Of a DNA stretch of 64,000 nt, positions 23,308-33,507 are shown in pieces (position 1 is the stretch's first letter; each line of letters begins with the position of its first letter). This DNA is from Oscillospiraceae bacterium. GTDB taxonomy: Bacteria; Bacillota; Clostridia; Oscillospirales; CAG-272. Below the pieces are notes generated by a model, which was not told the origin of the DNA, did no database searches, and saw only the letters and a list, made by a program, of their open reading frames with translations. The DNA is taken from positions 142,248 to 206,247 of the forward strand of contig SVRP01000003.1 in the NCBI GenBank assembly GCA_015064735.1, in the 5' to 3' direction. The translations under genes were made by a program, and so were the position numbers.

Positions 23308-26300
23308 TGCAAATAAACGCATTTGGACAAAAGGGCAATCTGCCGCCATTAATCTGCGCGGCAGAACTCTTCTTGTAAGCGCGGCTGCAGGCTCGGGTAA
23401 AACAGCTACGCTTACAGAGCGTATTATAAGAAGCCTTACCGACAAGGAAAAGCCCTCGGATATTTCCAAAATGCTTATAGTTACCTTCACCAAGGCAGCG
23501 GCAAACGAGCTTAAGGAAAGAATATTCGATGCTCTTAGCAGGGCTCTTGCGGACTCACCGACGAACAGACATCTTAACGAGCAGCTTGTTAAGCTCGGCA
23601 GTGCGAATATCTGCACGATTGACTCCTTTTATCTCAATCTTTTAAGAAGCAATTTCAGTATTCTCGGCATATCTGCATCCGCAAGAATTGCCGACGCGTC
23701 TGAGACCGATATTCTCAAGCAGAGGGTCATGGATGAGGTTATAGAATATTTTTACGACAACGACGAAAGCTTTCCCGCTCTTTCGGACTGCTTTGTGGGA
23801 ACGAGAAGCATAAACGGACTGTCCGAGCCTTTGATAAAGCTTTATGACGACATAATGGGATATCCCGAGGGTGTAGAATTTCTCAAGATAAATGCCGAGC
23901 TGCTTTCGGATTTCGGTAACAGCAAAACCGAATTTTTTGAAACGCCTTACGGACGCACTCTTCTTTCGGGTCTTCGTATGAGACTTGAATATTATCACAA
24001 GCTTTTGTCAAGTGCCTATGCCTACTCCGTTGAGACCTCCGAAGCCTTTGCCAAGCGTGCTCTCACATATGAGCTTGATCTTGAATTCGTTGATGCGCTT
24101 CTCTCTGCTGTTAATGCGGAAAATCCAACCTATAACAGCATCCGAAGCCTGTTTATTACTCGCTCGCCTGCTAAGCTCGGCTCGGCGTCTGCCGAAGACG
24201 AAACGGCTGAAAGTCTTTTCTACAAAACGTCGCGCGGAAGCATAAACTCTGCTCTGTCGGAAATATATGACAATATTTTCTCCCGTACGGAAGAAGCTCT
24301 TTGCCATGAGCTTATTGCCACCTCGGTATACGTAAGCAAGCTTTACGAGGTTTTATCAGAGTTTTTCCGTCGCTTCTGTGAGGAAAAGGAACGCAGAAAT
24401 ATTATGGACTTCCCCGATATCAGGAGACACACCTACCGTCTCCTTATCGACGAAAAAGGTGAGCCTACTCCTATTGCCCTGAAATACAGAGAACAATTCA
24501 CCGATATTTATATTGACGAGTATCAGGACGTTGACCGAGTTCAGGACAAGATATTCTCTGCCATTGCCAATGACAACCGTTTTATGGTCGGTGATATTAA
24601 GCAAAGCATTTACGGATTCCGCGGTGCCGAGCCCGAGGTCTTTGCTGACTACAAACGTAGATTTTTCGAAATTGATCCCGAGCACACCGAGCTTATCCCA
24701 GACGGAGAAAGAGAAACCACCGTATTTATGTCGGAGAATTTTCGGTGCGACAAAAATATAATCGATTTTACAAATCTTGTCTGCTCACGGCTTTTTGCTT
24801 CCTGTGCGTCGAGCATTGGCTACTCCTCTGCCGACGATCTACGTTTCTCTAAGCCACTGCCCAATGATGATTATACTTCTCCCAAGGTTGATGTTTCGGT
24901 TATCATTACCAAAGCGAAGGAATCCGACGGCGAGGAAAAGTCAAAGCGAAAAAAAGCAGATACAGATGAGCCTTCAAACGCAGAAATCGAGGCTGAGTAT
25001 ATTGCGGAGAAGATAGAATACCTTATAAACAACGAAAAGAAGGCTGACGGCTCTCCCATTCTCCCGGGTGATATTGCTATTATTTACAGAGCAAACAGCT
25101 CTGTGGCTATCCTTTCGGATGCATTGCGGAAACGCGGATTTCTTTGCTCCGAGGGAGGCGGAGACGGATATTTTGAAAGTCCCGACGTGCTTCTTGTCCT
25201 TTCGCTTCTGAACGTTATTGACAATCCCCACCGCGACATCCACATGGCGGGAACTCTTTGCTCTCCAATTTTCGGGTTTACTCTTGACGATCTTGTAAAA
25301 ATAAGGCTGAACGGTACTCCGGCGGGCTCTCTTTACGATTCTCTCCTTGAGTACTCACAAAGAGATGATTCTCTTGCTGAGCTTTGCAGAGATTTCGAGG
25401 CTAAACTTTCTGAGCTTCGCGCTTCGTCAAGAGCTCTGCCCGTTGACCGATTTTTGCGTATTCTCTTTGAATCCGAAATATTTGCCTCCACAGGACTTTT
25501 CTCGGACAGAAACGATTACGGTGAGGGTGGCAATCTCCTCCGTCTTTACGAATATGCGCGAACCTTTGAATCGGGCTCCTTTAAGGGACTTTATAACTTT
25601 ATTGAGTTTATAAACAGTCTTATCGAAGAAAAAAAGGTTCTTGAGGTTACGGCAAAGGACAAGAGTCCCGACCGTATAAATCTCACTACAATGCACCATT
25701 CCAAGGGCCTTGAATTCCCTGTATGTTTTATTTGCGGAATGGGCTCTCGGAGAAATACCCGTTCCTTAAGCAAGAGCCTTCTTTATGAGAATTCCACGGG
25801 AATTGCCATGAAGCTTTCAGACTCCACGGGCTTTGCTCGGATCAACTCTCCCGCAAGAGAAGCAATCAAGGAAAGAATTCTTGTTCAGGGTGCAGAGGAA
25901 GAAATGCGTATCCTCTACGTCGCTCTTACAAGAGCAAGGGAGCGTCTATATCTTACAGCTACGTCAAATAAGAGTGAGGAGGAGCTTTTAACAAAGGCGT
26001 ACATGCAGGCAAAGCATTCTTGCCCCTTCCTCATTAATAGCTGTACCTCCTTCCTTGATTGGATACTTATGCCCTTCGCAGACGATTCTGTGAATACCGA
26101 ATGCTGTGAGCTTCGCTTTATTTATCCCGAAAAGGCTGAGGTATTGGACGAGCAGGAAAACGGCAATACAGTTACGGAAGCTGCAACAATTGAGGCTGAC
26201 CCTGCTCTTTATGAAAAGCTTTGCCGTGATTTTGCTTTTGAATATCCGCACAGAGAGCTTTTACGAATTCCCGCAAAGCTTTCTGTTTCAAAGCTTTCTC

Positions 26301-26977
26301 CCGATATTCTCGACTCCGATGACGGCTCCTGCGAGCTTTTTGGTAAGCCATTGGAAACACGTATCCCCGATTTCTTTATTTCCGGCAAGCCCTCCCTGGC
26401 AAGTGCTTCGGAGCGCGGAACGGCTACACATCTTTTTATGCAGTTTTGTGATATAGAAAATGCAAGGCGTTCGGGAGCATCCGAAGAGCTTTCAAGACTT
26501 GTTTTACACGGATTTATTCCTCAGAATATTGCCGATATAATCTACGTGGATGAGCTTGAAAAATTCGTACATGGCGAGCTTGCCGACAAGATCGCTTCAT
26601 CTGCACGTGTTATACGGGAGCAAAGATTTAATCTGCTCATTCCCGCGGAAGCCTTTTCTCAAAATGACGAGCGCATAAAGCGACTTTCGGGTGAATCGCT
26701 TGCCGTTCAGGGTGTTATCGACCTTATACTTATAGACAAGGACGGAAATATTGAGCTTTACGATTACAAGACCGACAGGCTTACGAAAAACGAGCTTATA
26801 TCGCCATCACTTGCGGCAAAGAAGATGAATGACACTCACGGTCTTCAGCTCTCCTATTACGCATATGCGGTCTCCGAGCTTTTCGGAAAAAAATGCTCAA
26901 GGGTCGCGGTTTACTCTACGCATTCGGCAGAGCTTTACGATATTGAACCGGTTCCGCTAAGGCTTACCGATAATTAA
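23300..26977 (+). CDS. addA: ATP-dependent helicase/nuclease AddAB, subunit A
   Basis: 1225 aa. UvrD-like superfamily 1 helicase with a C-terminal RecB nuclease. WTKGQSAAI (Q motif), Walker A SAAAGSGKTATLTERII, motif II IYIDEYQDVDRVQ, GDIKQSIYGFRGAEP (motif III), MHHSKGLEFPVCF and YVALTRARERLYL (motif VI) are all present. The nuclease motif is VIDLILIDKDGNIELYDYKTDRL. ATG 23300 has AGGAGG 8 bases before it; a TTG nine codons earlier is possible but lacks such a site. It acts with AddB in RecA loading at broken ends. It ends the operon; a terminator follows. Confidence 0.95.
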   Translation: MADANKRIWTKGQSAAINLRGRTLLVSAAAGSGKTATLTERIIRSLTDKEKPSDISKMLIVTFTKAAANELKERIFDALSRALADSPTNRHLNEQLVKLGSANICTIDSFYLNLLRSNFSILGISASARIADASETDILKQRVMDEVIEYFYDNDESFPALSDCFVGTRSINGLSEPLIKLYDDIMGYPEGVEFLKINAELLSDFGNSKTEFFETPYGRTLLSGLRMRLEYYHKLLSSAYAYSVETSEAFAKRALTYELDLEFVDALLSAVNAENPTYNSIRSLFITRSPAKLGSASAEDETAESLFYKTSRGSINSALSEIYDNIFSRTEEALCHELIATSVYVSKLYEVLSEFFRRFCEEKERRNIMDFPDIRRHTYRLLIDEKGEPTPIALKYREQFTDIYIDEYQDVDRVQDKIFSAIANDNRFMVGDIKQSIYGFRGAEPEVFADYKRRFFEIDPEHTELIPDGERETTVFMSENFRCDKNIIDFTNLVCSRLFASCASSIGYSSADDLRFSKPLPNDDYTSPKVDVSVIITKAKESDGEEKSKRKKADTDEPSNAEIEAEYIAEKIEYLINNEKKADGSPILPGDIAIIYRANSSVAILSDALRKRGFLCSEGGGDGYFESPDVLLVLSLLNVIDNPHRDIHMAGTLCSPIFGFTLDDLVKIRLNGTPAGSLYDSLLEYSQRDDSLAELCRDFEAKLSELRASSRALPVDRFLRILFESEIFASTGLFSDRNDYGEGGNLLRLYEYARTFESGSFKGLYNFIEFINSLIEEKKVLEVTAKDKSPDRINLTTMHHSKGLEFPVCFICGMGSRRNTRSLSKSLLYENSTGIAMKLSDSTGFARINSPAREAIKERILVQGAEEEMRILYVALTRARERLYLTATSNKSEEELLTKAYMQAKHSCPFLINSCTSFLDWILMPFADDSVNTECCELRFIYPEKAEVLDEQENGNTVTEAATIEADPALYEKLCRDFAFEYPHRELLRIPAKLSVSKLSPDILDSDDGSCELFGKPLETRIPDFFISGKPSLASASERGTATHLFMQFCDIENARRSGASEELSRLVLHGFIPQNIADIIYVDELEKFVHGELADKIASSARVIREQRFNLLIPAEAFSQNDERIKRLSGESLAVQGVIDLILIDKDGNIELYDYKTDRLTKNELISPSLAAKKMNDTHGLQLSYYAYAVSELFGKKCSRVAVYSTHSAELYDIEPVPLRLTDN

Positions 26978-26989
26978 TAAATAAAAAAT

Positions 26990-27017
26990 GGCTGACTCAT
27001 TCGAGTCAGCCTTTTTT
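26990..27017. terminator. Terminator between addA and alr
   Basis: GGCTGACTC (26990-26998), loop ATTC, GAGTCAGCC (27003-27011), then TTTTTT. A-rich bases precede the stem, so the minus-strand alr operon can use it too. Confidence 0.9.
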
Positions 27018-27046
27018 GATATATTATGAACCTTAAGAAGTGGCTT

Positions 27047-28243
27047 TCAATTTAAGTCCTCTTTATAAATACTGTCCTGCCAATAGTGTATCTGTCCGTC
27101 GGAAATAAAGGCTCTCGGAACTCTCTCTCCTATGGCGCATACTATTTCATAGTTTATTGTTCCGTTTCGTCTTGCTATTGCGTCTGCAGAGCACAGCTTA
27201 TCATTTCCGAATACGGTTACCACGTCGCCAACCCCGCAGTCATATTCACTTACGTCAAGCATAAGCTGATCCATACATATTCTGCCGATTATGGGCGCGT
27301 ATCTGTCCTTGACCAACATATAACAGTCGTTCATTCCGTTTACCCGCCATAATCCGTCGGCATACCCTATGGGGACCGTGGCAACTGTGGTTTTTCTGTT
27401 AGCCAAAAACGTTCTTCCGTAGCTGACCGTATCTCCGGGCTCTATATCCTTTACGTGGGATATTACCGATTTGAGCGCCATTACGGGATAGAGCGCCGGC
27501 AGATTTCTCATTTTTTCCGAGGGCTTCAAGCCGTAAAGCACTATTCCCGCCCTTACCATATCGTAATGGCTTTCGGGATGGTCAAAAATCGAAGCGCTGT
27601 TTGCCACATGGCGTATGTCAAATTCTATCCCCTCTTTTTTGAGGGTCTTAAGAGCATAATCAAAGCTCTCAAGCTGTTCCTTTGTAAAGGCATCCCCGTC
27701 GGTGTTTTCGTCGGCTACGGCAAGATGGGTAAATACACCTTCGGCAACAAGATTTTCCTCTCTGCATACAGCGGCAATCTGTTGAAGCTCGTTTTCTTCC
27801 CTGCTGCGGCAAATAAATCCGATCCTTCCCATTCCCGTATCTATCTTGATATGTATCTTCACCTTTACGTTTAGTCTCTCGGCAACGGATGCAAGCTTTT
27901 TTCCGTATTCATAGGAATACACGGTCTGGGTTATATTATAGCTCGCAAGGATTCCCGCACACTCCTCGGGAGTATATCCAAGGATAAGTATTGGGGTACT
28001 TATTGACTTTTCTCTCAGCTGCAGTGCTTCCTCGATATTTGAAACAGCCAAATAGTCGGCTCCCATCTGCTCATAGAACTGCGCCATTCTGACCGCGCCG
28101 TGTCCGTATGCGTTTGCCTTTATAACGCAGCATATCTTGACCCTTCTTCCTACGGCTTTTTTTACCGCAGAAAAATTGAGCTTTGCCATATCGAGATCTA
28201 TCTCCGCCCAGGTTCTGCGGCGGATTCCTTGAATATTGCTCAT
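27047..28243 (-). CDS. alr: Alanine racemase
   Basis: 398 aa. PLP enzyme that makes D-alanine for peptidoglycan. PLP Lys42 is in CCVIKANAYGHGA, GRIGF follows, and the second catalytic base Tyr is in DTVSYGRTFLANRKTTVATVPIGYADG, the standard fold-type III arrangement. The C-terminal beta domain has GRICMDQLMLDVS. It starts 22 bases after the ddl stop on the same strand, a functional pair (racemase then ligase). Length is typical (360-400 aa). Confidence 0.95.
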   Translation of the reverse strand: MSNIQGIRRRTWAEIDLDMAKLNFSAVKKAVGRRVKICCVIKANAYGHGAVRMAQFYEQMGADYLAVSNIEEALQLREKSISTPILILGYTPEECAGILASYNITQTVYSYEYGKKLASVAERLNVKVKIHIKIDTGMGRIGFICRSREENELQQIAAVCREENLVAEGVFTHLAVADENTDGDAFTKEQLESFDYALKTLKKEGIEFDIRHVANSASIFDHPESHYDMVRAGIVLYGLKPSEKMRNLPALYPVMALKSVISHVKDIEPGDTVSYGRTFLANRKTTVATVPIGYADGLWRVNGMNDCYMLVKDRYAPIIGRICMDQLMLDVSEYDCGVGDVVTVFGNDKLCSADAIARRNGTINYEIVCAIGERVPRAFISDGQIHYWQDSIYKEDLN

Positions 28244-28265
28244 CTTCCTACTTCCAACTTACTCT

Positions 28266-29213
28266 TTATTTTCTTTCAAGGGCATATGCTATTATCCTTT
28301 CGCAAAGCTCTGTGAAGGATATTCCCGCATATTTTGCAGAGTCGGGAAACAGACTCATTTCGGTCATTCCGGGGATAGTATTTATTTCTATTACCATAGG
28401 ACCCTTGACTTTATCTATTATAAAGTCTATTCTCGATATTCCCTTACAGCCAAGCTGTTTATATGCCCTTTCTCCGATTTCTCTTACCTCGGAAAGCTCT
28501 TTTTCGCTTATTCCCGCGGGAATTATATGATGACACATTCCCTGCGTGTATTTTGCTTCAAAATCGTAAAACTCGTTCTCGGACGTTATCTCTACGGGGG
28601 GCAAAATCAAAAGCTCTCCGTTTCCGAGTATGGGGAGCGTTATCTCTGTTCCGTCGAGAAAGGCTTCTGCAAGAAGCTCATCACCGTATGAAAATACACT
28701 ATCTATATATTTCTCGGTTTCAGCTTCATTCCTTGCTATGTATACTCCTATACTTGATCCCTCGCAGGGAGATTTCAGCACCACCGGCAAGCCTACGCTC
28801 TCGACTATATATTTTACCGCCCTCTCCCTATCTGCGCACTCGTTCTTGGTAAGCTTTACAAAGGGGGCGGTAGGAATATCTGCCGCGCGCAGTAGCTCCT
28901 TGGTGCGTATCTTATCCATACAGCATGCGCTTGCCTCAACTCCGGAGCCCGTATACGGTATACCCGCAAGCTCAAGCATTCCCTGAATACAGCCGTCCTC
29001 TCCGCCTTTTCCGTGCAATGCAAGAAAGGCTACGTCTATCCGGCTCGTCAGAAGCTCGCACATGCTCTCCTTTGTTAAATCAAAGAGAAAAGCATTCTCA
29101 TATCCTGCCGAGTGCAACGAGCTGTATACTGCGCTTCCGCTTCGGAGAGACACTTCTCTTTCGGAAGATACTCCGCCGCATACTACCGCTATTCTCAAGT
29201 CCTTATTTATCAT
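28266..29213 (-). CDS. ddl: D-alanine-D-alanine ligase
   Basis: 315 aa. ATP-grasp enzyme that joins two D-alanines for the peptidoglycan stem peptide. VVCGGVSSEREVSLRSGSAV is the N-terminal family motif; LALHGKGGEDGCIQGMLELAGIPYTGSGV, VVLKSPCEGSSIGVYIARN (ATP loop) and MVIEINTIPGMTEMSLFP (Mg and substrate) follow. LALHGKGGEDG is a slight variant of the usual HGxxGEDG. It lies directly upstream of alr. Confidence 0.95.
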   Translation of the reverse strand: MINKDLRIAVVCGGVSSEREVSLRSGSAVYSSLHSAGYENAFLFDLTKESMCELLTSRIDVAFLALHGKGGEDGCIQGMLELAGIPYTGSGVEASACCMDKIRTKELLRAADIPTAPFVKLTKNECADRERAVKYIVESVGLPVVLKSPCEGSSIGVYIARNEAETEKYIDSVFSYGDELLAEAFLDGTEITLPILGNGELLILPPVEITSENEFYDFEAKYTQGMCHHIIPAGISEKELSEVREIGERAYKQLGCKGISRIDFIIDKVKGPMVIEINTIPGMTEMSLFPDSAKYAGISFTELCERIIAYALERK

Positions 29214-29279
29214 AATCGTCTCCTGTCGGGTATTTATTGATTCACTACAATATATACCGTCAAATACGGATTGTTTCCT

Positions 29280-30923
29280 TTAATCTTTTATGCTTCTCAG
29301 CTTTTTGAGAAGGTCGTTCTCTCCGCGTCCGAAATAGTCGTGCAGAATGCAGTACTCTCTGTAAAGCTTCCCGTAGACTCTTACGTTTTCCGCTTTGGGC
29401 TCATAAGTCTTTCCGCTCTTTATTCCAAGCTTGTTTGCGGCAATTTCGGCATTTTCGTATATTCCCGCCGCAACAGCACCGTATATGGCGCTTCCCTTAG
29501 CTGCGGACATAGGAGCATCGGGTACTGTTATTGGACGGTCAAGTACGTCAGCATATATTCCGACAGTCATGCTGTCCTTTTCGGCAATACCGCCCGAAGC
29601 CACGACTCTGTCTATTTTTATCCCGCTTTCCTCAAAGGCATCAACAATTCGTTTAGCTCCGAATGCTGCTGCCTCTATAAGCGCTCTGTATATTTCCTCG
29701 GGCTTACTTCTCAAGGTCAACCCGAATACCGCGCCCGTAAGAGAGGAATCCGCAAGAATACTTCTGTTTCCGTTATTCCAGTCAAGCGCTAAAAGTCCGC
29801 TTTCTCCTACTTCCAGATTTTCGGCCTTGCTTCGAAGATATTTATGTATATTTATACCCTGCTTTTCCGCATCAGCCTTGTACTCATAAGGAACGCAGTT
29901 TTTGACAAACCAATCAAGGTGGTCTCCGCAGCAAGCCTGACTTGCTTCGTAGGAATACATTCCGTCAAATATTGCGTCCTTCATGTATCCGCATATTCCT
30001 CTTACGTTGATCTTTTCCTTGGAATGAACGAGCTGTACAGAGGAGGTCCCGAGGATTATCATGAGAGTTCCCGTTTCCGTAATACCAAGCGCAGGCATAG
30101 ACGCGTGAGCATCAAGTGCGGGGGTTGCCACGGGAGTTCCCTCGCAAAGTCCCGTAAGGGCAGCGGCTTCTTTGGAAATATAGCCTACTGTCTTTCCCGC
30201 TCCGACAACTCTGTCGGGAAGCTTTTCTTCTATGACATTTGCCATTTCGGGATTTACCTCTTGGAAGAATTCCTTTGACGGGAATCCTTCTTCCTCACTC
30301 CACAGACATTTAAATCCCGCAAAGGGCGCGCTATGAGTTTCTTCACCCGTAAGAATATAGGTTATCCAATCGGCGCTGTGTACAAACTTTTTTGCCGCGC
30401 GGTATACCTCGGGGGCTTCGTTAAGCACCTGCAAAATCTTTGCAAACATCCACCCCGACGAGGTTCTGCCTCCGTATCTCGTAAGCCATTCCTCGCCTCG
30501 GCTTTCGGCTACGTCGGTGATACGGCTGCCCTCGCTCTGACAGCTGTTATGCTTCCAGAGCTTTACATACGCATGGTATTCGTCTTTAAATTTCGGTTCG
30601 AACATAAGGGGACGCATATCTTCGTCTACGGGAAGCATGGTACATCCCGTAAAATCTATACCTATTCCCTTTATGCTGTCGCTACGTACCCCTGCCTTCT
30701 CCATTACATCTTTTATTGTAATTCTGAGAACGTCAATATAATCCTCGGCATTCTGCAGCGCGGTATTCAGGGGCAGTAGCTTCCCCGACGGAAGCCTTTC
30801 GTCTATTACCCCGTGCTTATACTCACATACTGAAGATGCAACTATTTCTCCGCTCTCAGCATCCATAAGTACCGTTCTTCCCGACAGTGTTCCAAAATCT
30901 ATTCCTACGGTATATTTTTTCAT
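29280..30923 (-). CDS. araB: Ribulokinase
   Basis: 547 aa. FGGY-type sugar kinase that phosphorylates L-ribulose in arabinose catabolism. The start MKKYTVGIDFGTLSGRTVLMDAESGEIV is the ribulokinase pattern (GTLSGR). GIGIDFTGCTMLPVDEDMRPL, then SGWMFAKILQVL, LDAHASMPALGI and SQACCGDHLDWF agree. ATG 30923 has AGGAG six bases upstream; the longer frame runs 34 codons into the DUF2344 gene. No araA or araD is nearby, so it stands alone inside an operon of radical-SAM and cell-wall genes, 12 bases after the DUF2344 stop. Confidence 0.9.
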   Translation of the reverse strand: MKKYTVGIDFGTLSGRTVLMDAESGEIVASSVCEYKHGVIDERLPSGKLLPLNTALQNAEDYIDVLRITIKDVMEKAGVRSDSIKGIGIDFTGCTMLPVDEDMRPLMFEPKFKDEYHAYVKLWKHNSCQSEGSRITDVAESRGEEWLTRYGGRTSSGWMFAKILQVLNEAPEVYRAAKKFVHSADWITYILTGEETHSAPFAGFKCLWSEEEGFPSKEFFQEVNPEMANVIEEKLPDRVVGAGKTVGYISKEAAALTGLCEGTPVATPALDAHASMPALGITETGTLMIILGTSSVQLVHSKEKINVRGICGYMKDAIFDGMYSYEASQACCGDHLDWFVKNCVPYEYKADAEKQGINIHKYLRSKAENLEVGESGLLALDWNNGNRSILADSSLTGAVFGLTLRSKPEEIYRALIEAAAFGAKRIVDAFEESGIKIDRVVASGGIAEKDSMTVGIYADVLDRPITVPDAPMSAAKGSAIYGAVAAGIYENAEIAANKLGIKSGKTYEPKAENVRVYGKLYREYCILHDYFGRGENDLLKKLRSIKD

Positions 30924-30934
30924 ACTTTCTCCTA

Positions 30935-31672
30935 TTACTCGAATATGGAAAGGTCTGCCTTCCTGATTGCCGTACGCATAACCGTATACCATTCCTCGGC
31001 GATATTTCCGCTGAGTATTCCGCATCTTTCGCGAAGCGCGGATATAAGAAGCTCGGGGTTCAGATACTCTGTAGAGGACGCTTTAAGTGTCGCCTTTATT
31101 ACTATATCGCCCTCACAAAGCTCCGCCTCAAAGGATGATATCATAGGAATTATATCTATTTCCTTTTCTCCCGATTTTGACTTTTTGGTCATCATAAGGG
31201 GGGAACTTGACAGTATTTCCCTTATCATATCCACCGTTTCCGTATTGGCGTTTGATGTATGAACTACGATTTTATAGTCCGCATATCCTATATCCAAAAA
31301 GTCGGTCTTCGGAAAATACGCATCGGTAATGCGAAGCTCATCCGTAAGCTCCGCGTTGAGTCTGTCCATAATCTCCGGCAACGGCATATCACGGTCTATT
31401 CTTATATCCAGCAGCTCGCACTCGCTTTCCGCGCCAACTCCGAGGGGAGTTGAGAAAACAAGCTTTGCGTGAGGGTTAAATCCCTTAGTATACCACGCGG
31501 GTATACAGGATCTTGTTATAACTCTCATAAAGGTGCGCTGAAGGTCAAGGTGGGATATATATTGAAGCTTTCCTACCTTACGGAATTTCAGTCTTACGGT
31601 CCGAGGCGCAGGCAGCTCGGGGAGAGACATTATTCTTTTCTTTTCTATCAGCTTTGAGCTTTGGGACAGCAT
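30935..31672 (-). CDS. DUF2344 / TIGR03936-type radical-SAM-linked protein
   Basis: 245 aa. The conserved start of the family is seen: VRLKFRKVGKLQYISHLDLQRTFMRVITRSCIPAWYTKGFNPHAKLVFSTPLGVG (quoted in parts; key residues ISHLDL, GFNPH, PLGVG). It always accompanies a B12-binding radical SAM protein, here the preceding gene. Its role is unknown; it may act on RNA or translation. ATG 31672 has GGAGGTG 8 bases upstream and overlaps the radical SAM stop by 25 bases; an internal ATG 14 codons later is less well placed. araB follows after 12 bases. Confidence 0.85.
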   Translation of the reverse strand: MLSQSSKLIEKKRIMSLPELPAPRTVRLKFRKVGKLQYISHLDLQRTFMRVITRSCIPAWYTKGFNPHAKLVFSTPLGVGAESECELLDIRIDRDMPLPEIMDRLNAELTDELRITDAYFPKTDFLDIGYADYKIVVHTSNANTETVDMIREILSSSPLMMTKKSKSGEKEIDIIPMISSFEAELCEGDIVIKATLKASSTEYLNPELLISALRERCGILSGNIAEEWYTVMRTAIRKADLSIFE

Positions 31673-33507
31673 GCTCTCTCACCTCCAAGTTTATTTGCTC
31701 CGCATCCGCTGCACTTTTCACGGCAGTTGGGTGTGGTATTTTCGGCATAAGCTCTGTCGTGCTCACGCTTCATGAACTCCTTGCTTACTCCGCAATCGAT
31801 TATATCCCACGGAAGCACCTCGTCAAGTCCGAATTTTCTGTTTGCATAGAATGAAGGGTCTATTCCCGTTCTCTCAAAGACGGATATCCATCTGTCGTAA
31901 TCAAAGCACTCATCCCACGCATCAAACATGAAACCCTCGCGGCACGCAAGCTCCAGAGCATTGGCAAGACGGCGGTCGCCCCTTGCAAGTACAGCTTCGA
32001 TTCGGCTGACCTTGGCATCGTGGTGGGTATATTTTATCTTCCTGTCCGTTATTTTGGTGCGCAGATATTCCTGCTTTTCCGCAAGCATTTCAAGCGTATC
32101 CTGTGCTTCCCACTGGAAAGGTGTAAATGGCTTAGGGATAAAGCAGGAAACGCTTATAGTTACCTGCGGCTTCTTTACCTTTTTGCCTGCGGCGCAAACG
32201 TAATACTCGTGGATCACGCTCTCCGCAAGCTTTGCAATGCCCTCAATATCATCAAGAGTCTCTGTAGGAAGTCCCGACATAAAGTAAAGCTTTACGGTAT
32301 TCTTTCCTGCATCAAACGCTACTCTCACAGCGCGCAGAAGATCCTCCTCGCGGACGTTCTTATTGATAACGTCGCGAAGTCTCTGGGTTCCCGCCTCGGG
32401 CGCAAAGGTCAGAGAGGACGAGCGCACTGTCGCTATCTTATCCATAAGCTCCTTTGTAAAGCTATCCACACGCAAGGACGGCAAGGAAAGACTTACCATG
32501 TTATCGTCTGTCCATTCAAGGAGACAGTCGGTAAGCTTTTCAAGCTCTGTGTAGTCGCTGATAGAAAGAGACGTAAGAGATATTTCGTTATATCCCGTAG
32601 CCTCAAACAGGCACTTTGCCTGCTCGTTGAGTACCTCGGGAGTCTTTTCTCTTACAGGTCTGTATATCATTCCCGCCTGACAGAATCTGCATCCGCGGAT
32701 ACAGCCTCTGAAAACCTCAAGCATTATTCTGTCATGTACCGTCTCGATATAAGGCATTACGAACTTATCGGGAAAATATGCCTTATCCATATCGGATATT
32801 ATCCTTTTGGTTACCTTGGTGGGAATATCGTCGTATATGGGGGTATATGCCTTTATCGTTCCGTCGTCATTATAGCTTACTTCGTAAAGAGACGGAACGT
32901 ATATTCCTTTTATTGTTCTTGCCGCCTCGTGGAGATATTCCTTTTTGGTATATCTGCCCTCGTCCTTCATTTTTATGTAAAGGCGGCAAAGCTCGGGAAG
33001 CATCTCCTCTCCCTCTCCAATATTGAAAAGGTCGAAAAAGTCGGCAACGGGCTCCGCGTTATAGGCGCAAGGTCCTCCGCCTATTACGATAGGAAGGCTA
33101 TCGTCTCTGTCTGCCGATCTTAAGGGTATTCCGGCAAGATCAAGCATATTAAGCACGTTTGTATAGCTCATCTCGTACTGAAGTGTAAAGCCGATCATAT
33201 CAAAGGCTGTAAGAGGATCTCCGCTCTCGCAGGCAGTAAGAGGAATATTATGCTCACGCATTTTTTCCTGCATATCCACCCACGGGTCGTATACTCTTTC
33301 ACACCATACGTCGTCCTCTCGGTTCAACACTCCGTAGAGTATTCTTACACCGAGATTTGACATGCCTATTTCATACGTGTCGGGAAAGCAAAACGCAAAT
33401 CTTGCCTTTACCCGAGACTTGTCCTTTATTATCTCTCCGTATTCTCCGCCCGAATATCTGCCGGGCTTCGAGACGGATTTCATTACTGAGCTTATATTAC
33501 GGTTCAT
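31648..33507 (-). CDS. B12-binding-domain radical SAM protein (TIGR03960-type)
   Basis: 619 aa. The N-terminal portion (residues 1-200) resembles the family B12-binding region (FAFCFPDTYEIGMSNLGVRILYGVLN). The radical SAM core has the CX3CX2C motif in VFRGCIRGCRFCQAGMIYRPVR. The C-terminus ends with a Cys-rich segment (NCREKCSGCGANKLGG) that may bind a second Fe-S cluster. The chain begins where the previous gene ends (ATGA overlap). The substrate is unknown. It always pairs with the DUF2344 protein, as it does here. Confidence 0.88.
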   Translation of the reverse strand: MNRNISSVMKSVSKPGRYSGGEYGEIIKDKSRVKARFAFCFPDTYEIGMSNLGVRILYGVLNREDDVWCERVYDPWVDMQEKMREHNIPLTACESGDPLTAFDMIGFTLQYEMSYTNVLNMLDLAGIPLRSADRDDSLPIVIGGGPCAYNAEPVADFFDLFNIGEGEEMLPELCRLYIKMKDEGRYTKKEYLHEAARTIKGIYVPSLYEVSYNDDGTIKAYTPIYDDIPTKVTKRIISDMDKAYFPDKFVMPYIETVHDRIMLEVFRGCIRGCRFCQAGMIYRPVREKTPEVLNEQAKCLFEATGYNEISLTSLSISDYTELEKLTDCLLEWTDDNMVSLSLPSLRVDSFTKELMDKIATVRSSSLTFAPEAGTQRLRDVINKNVREEDLLRAVRVAFDAGKNTVKLYFMSGLPTETLDDIEGIAKLAESVIHEYYVCAAGKKVKKPQVTISVSCFIPKPFTPFQWEAQDTLEMLAEKQEYLRTKITDRKIKYTHHDAKVSRIEAVLARGDRRLANALELACREGFMFDAWDECFDYDRWISVFERTGIDPSFYANRKFGLDEVLPWDIIDCGVSKEFMKREHDRAYAENTTPNCREKCSGCGANKLGGERACCPKAQS

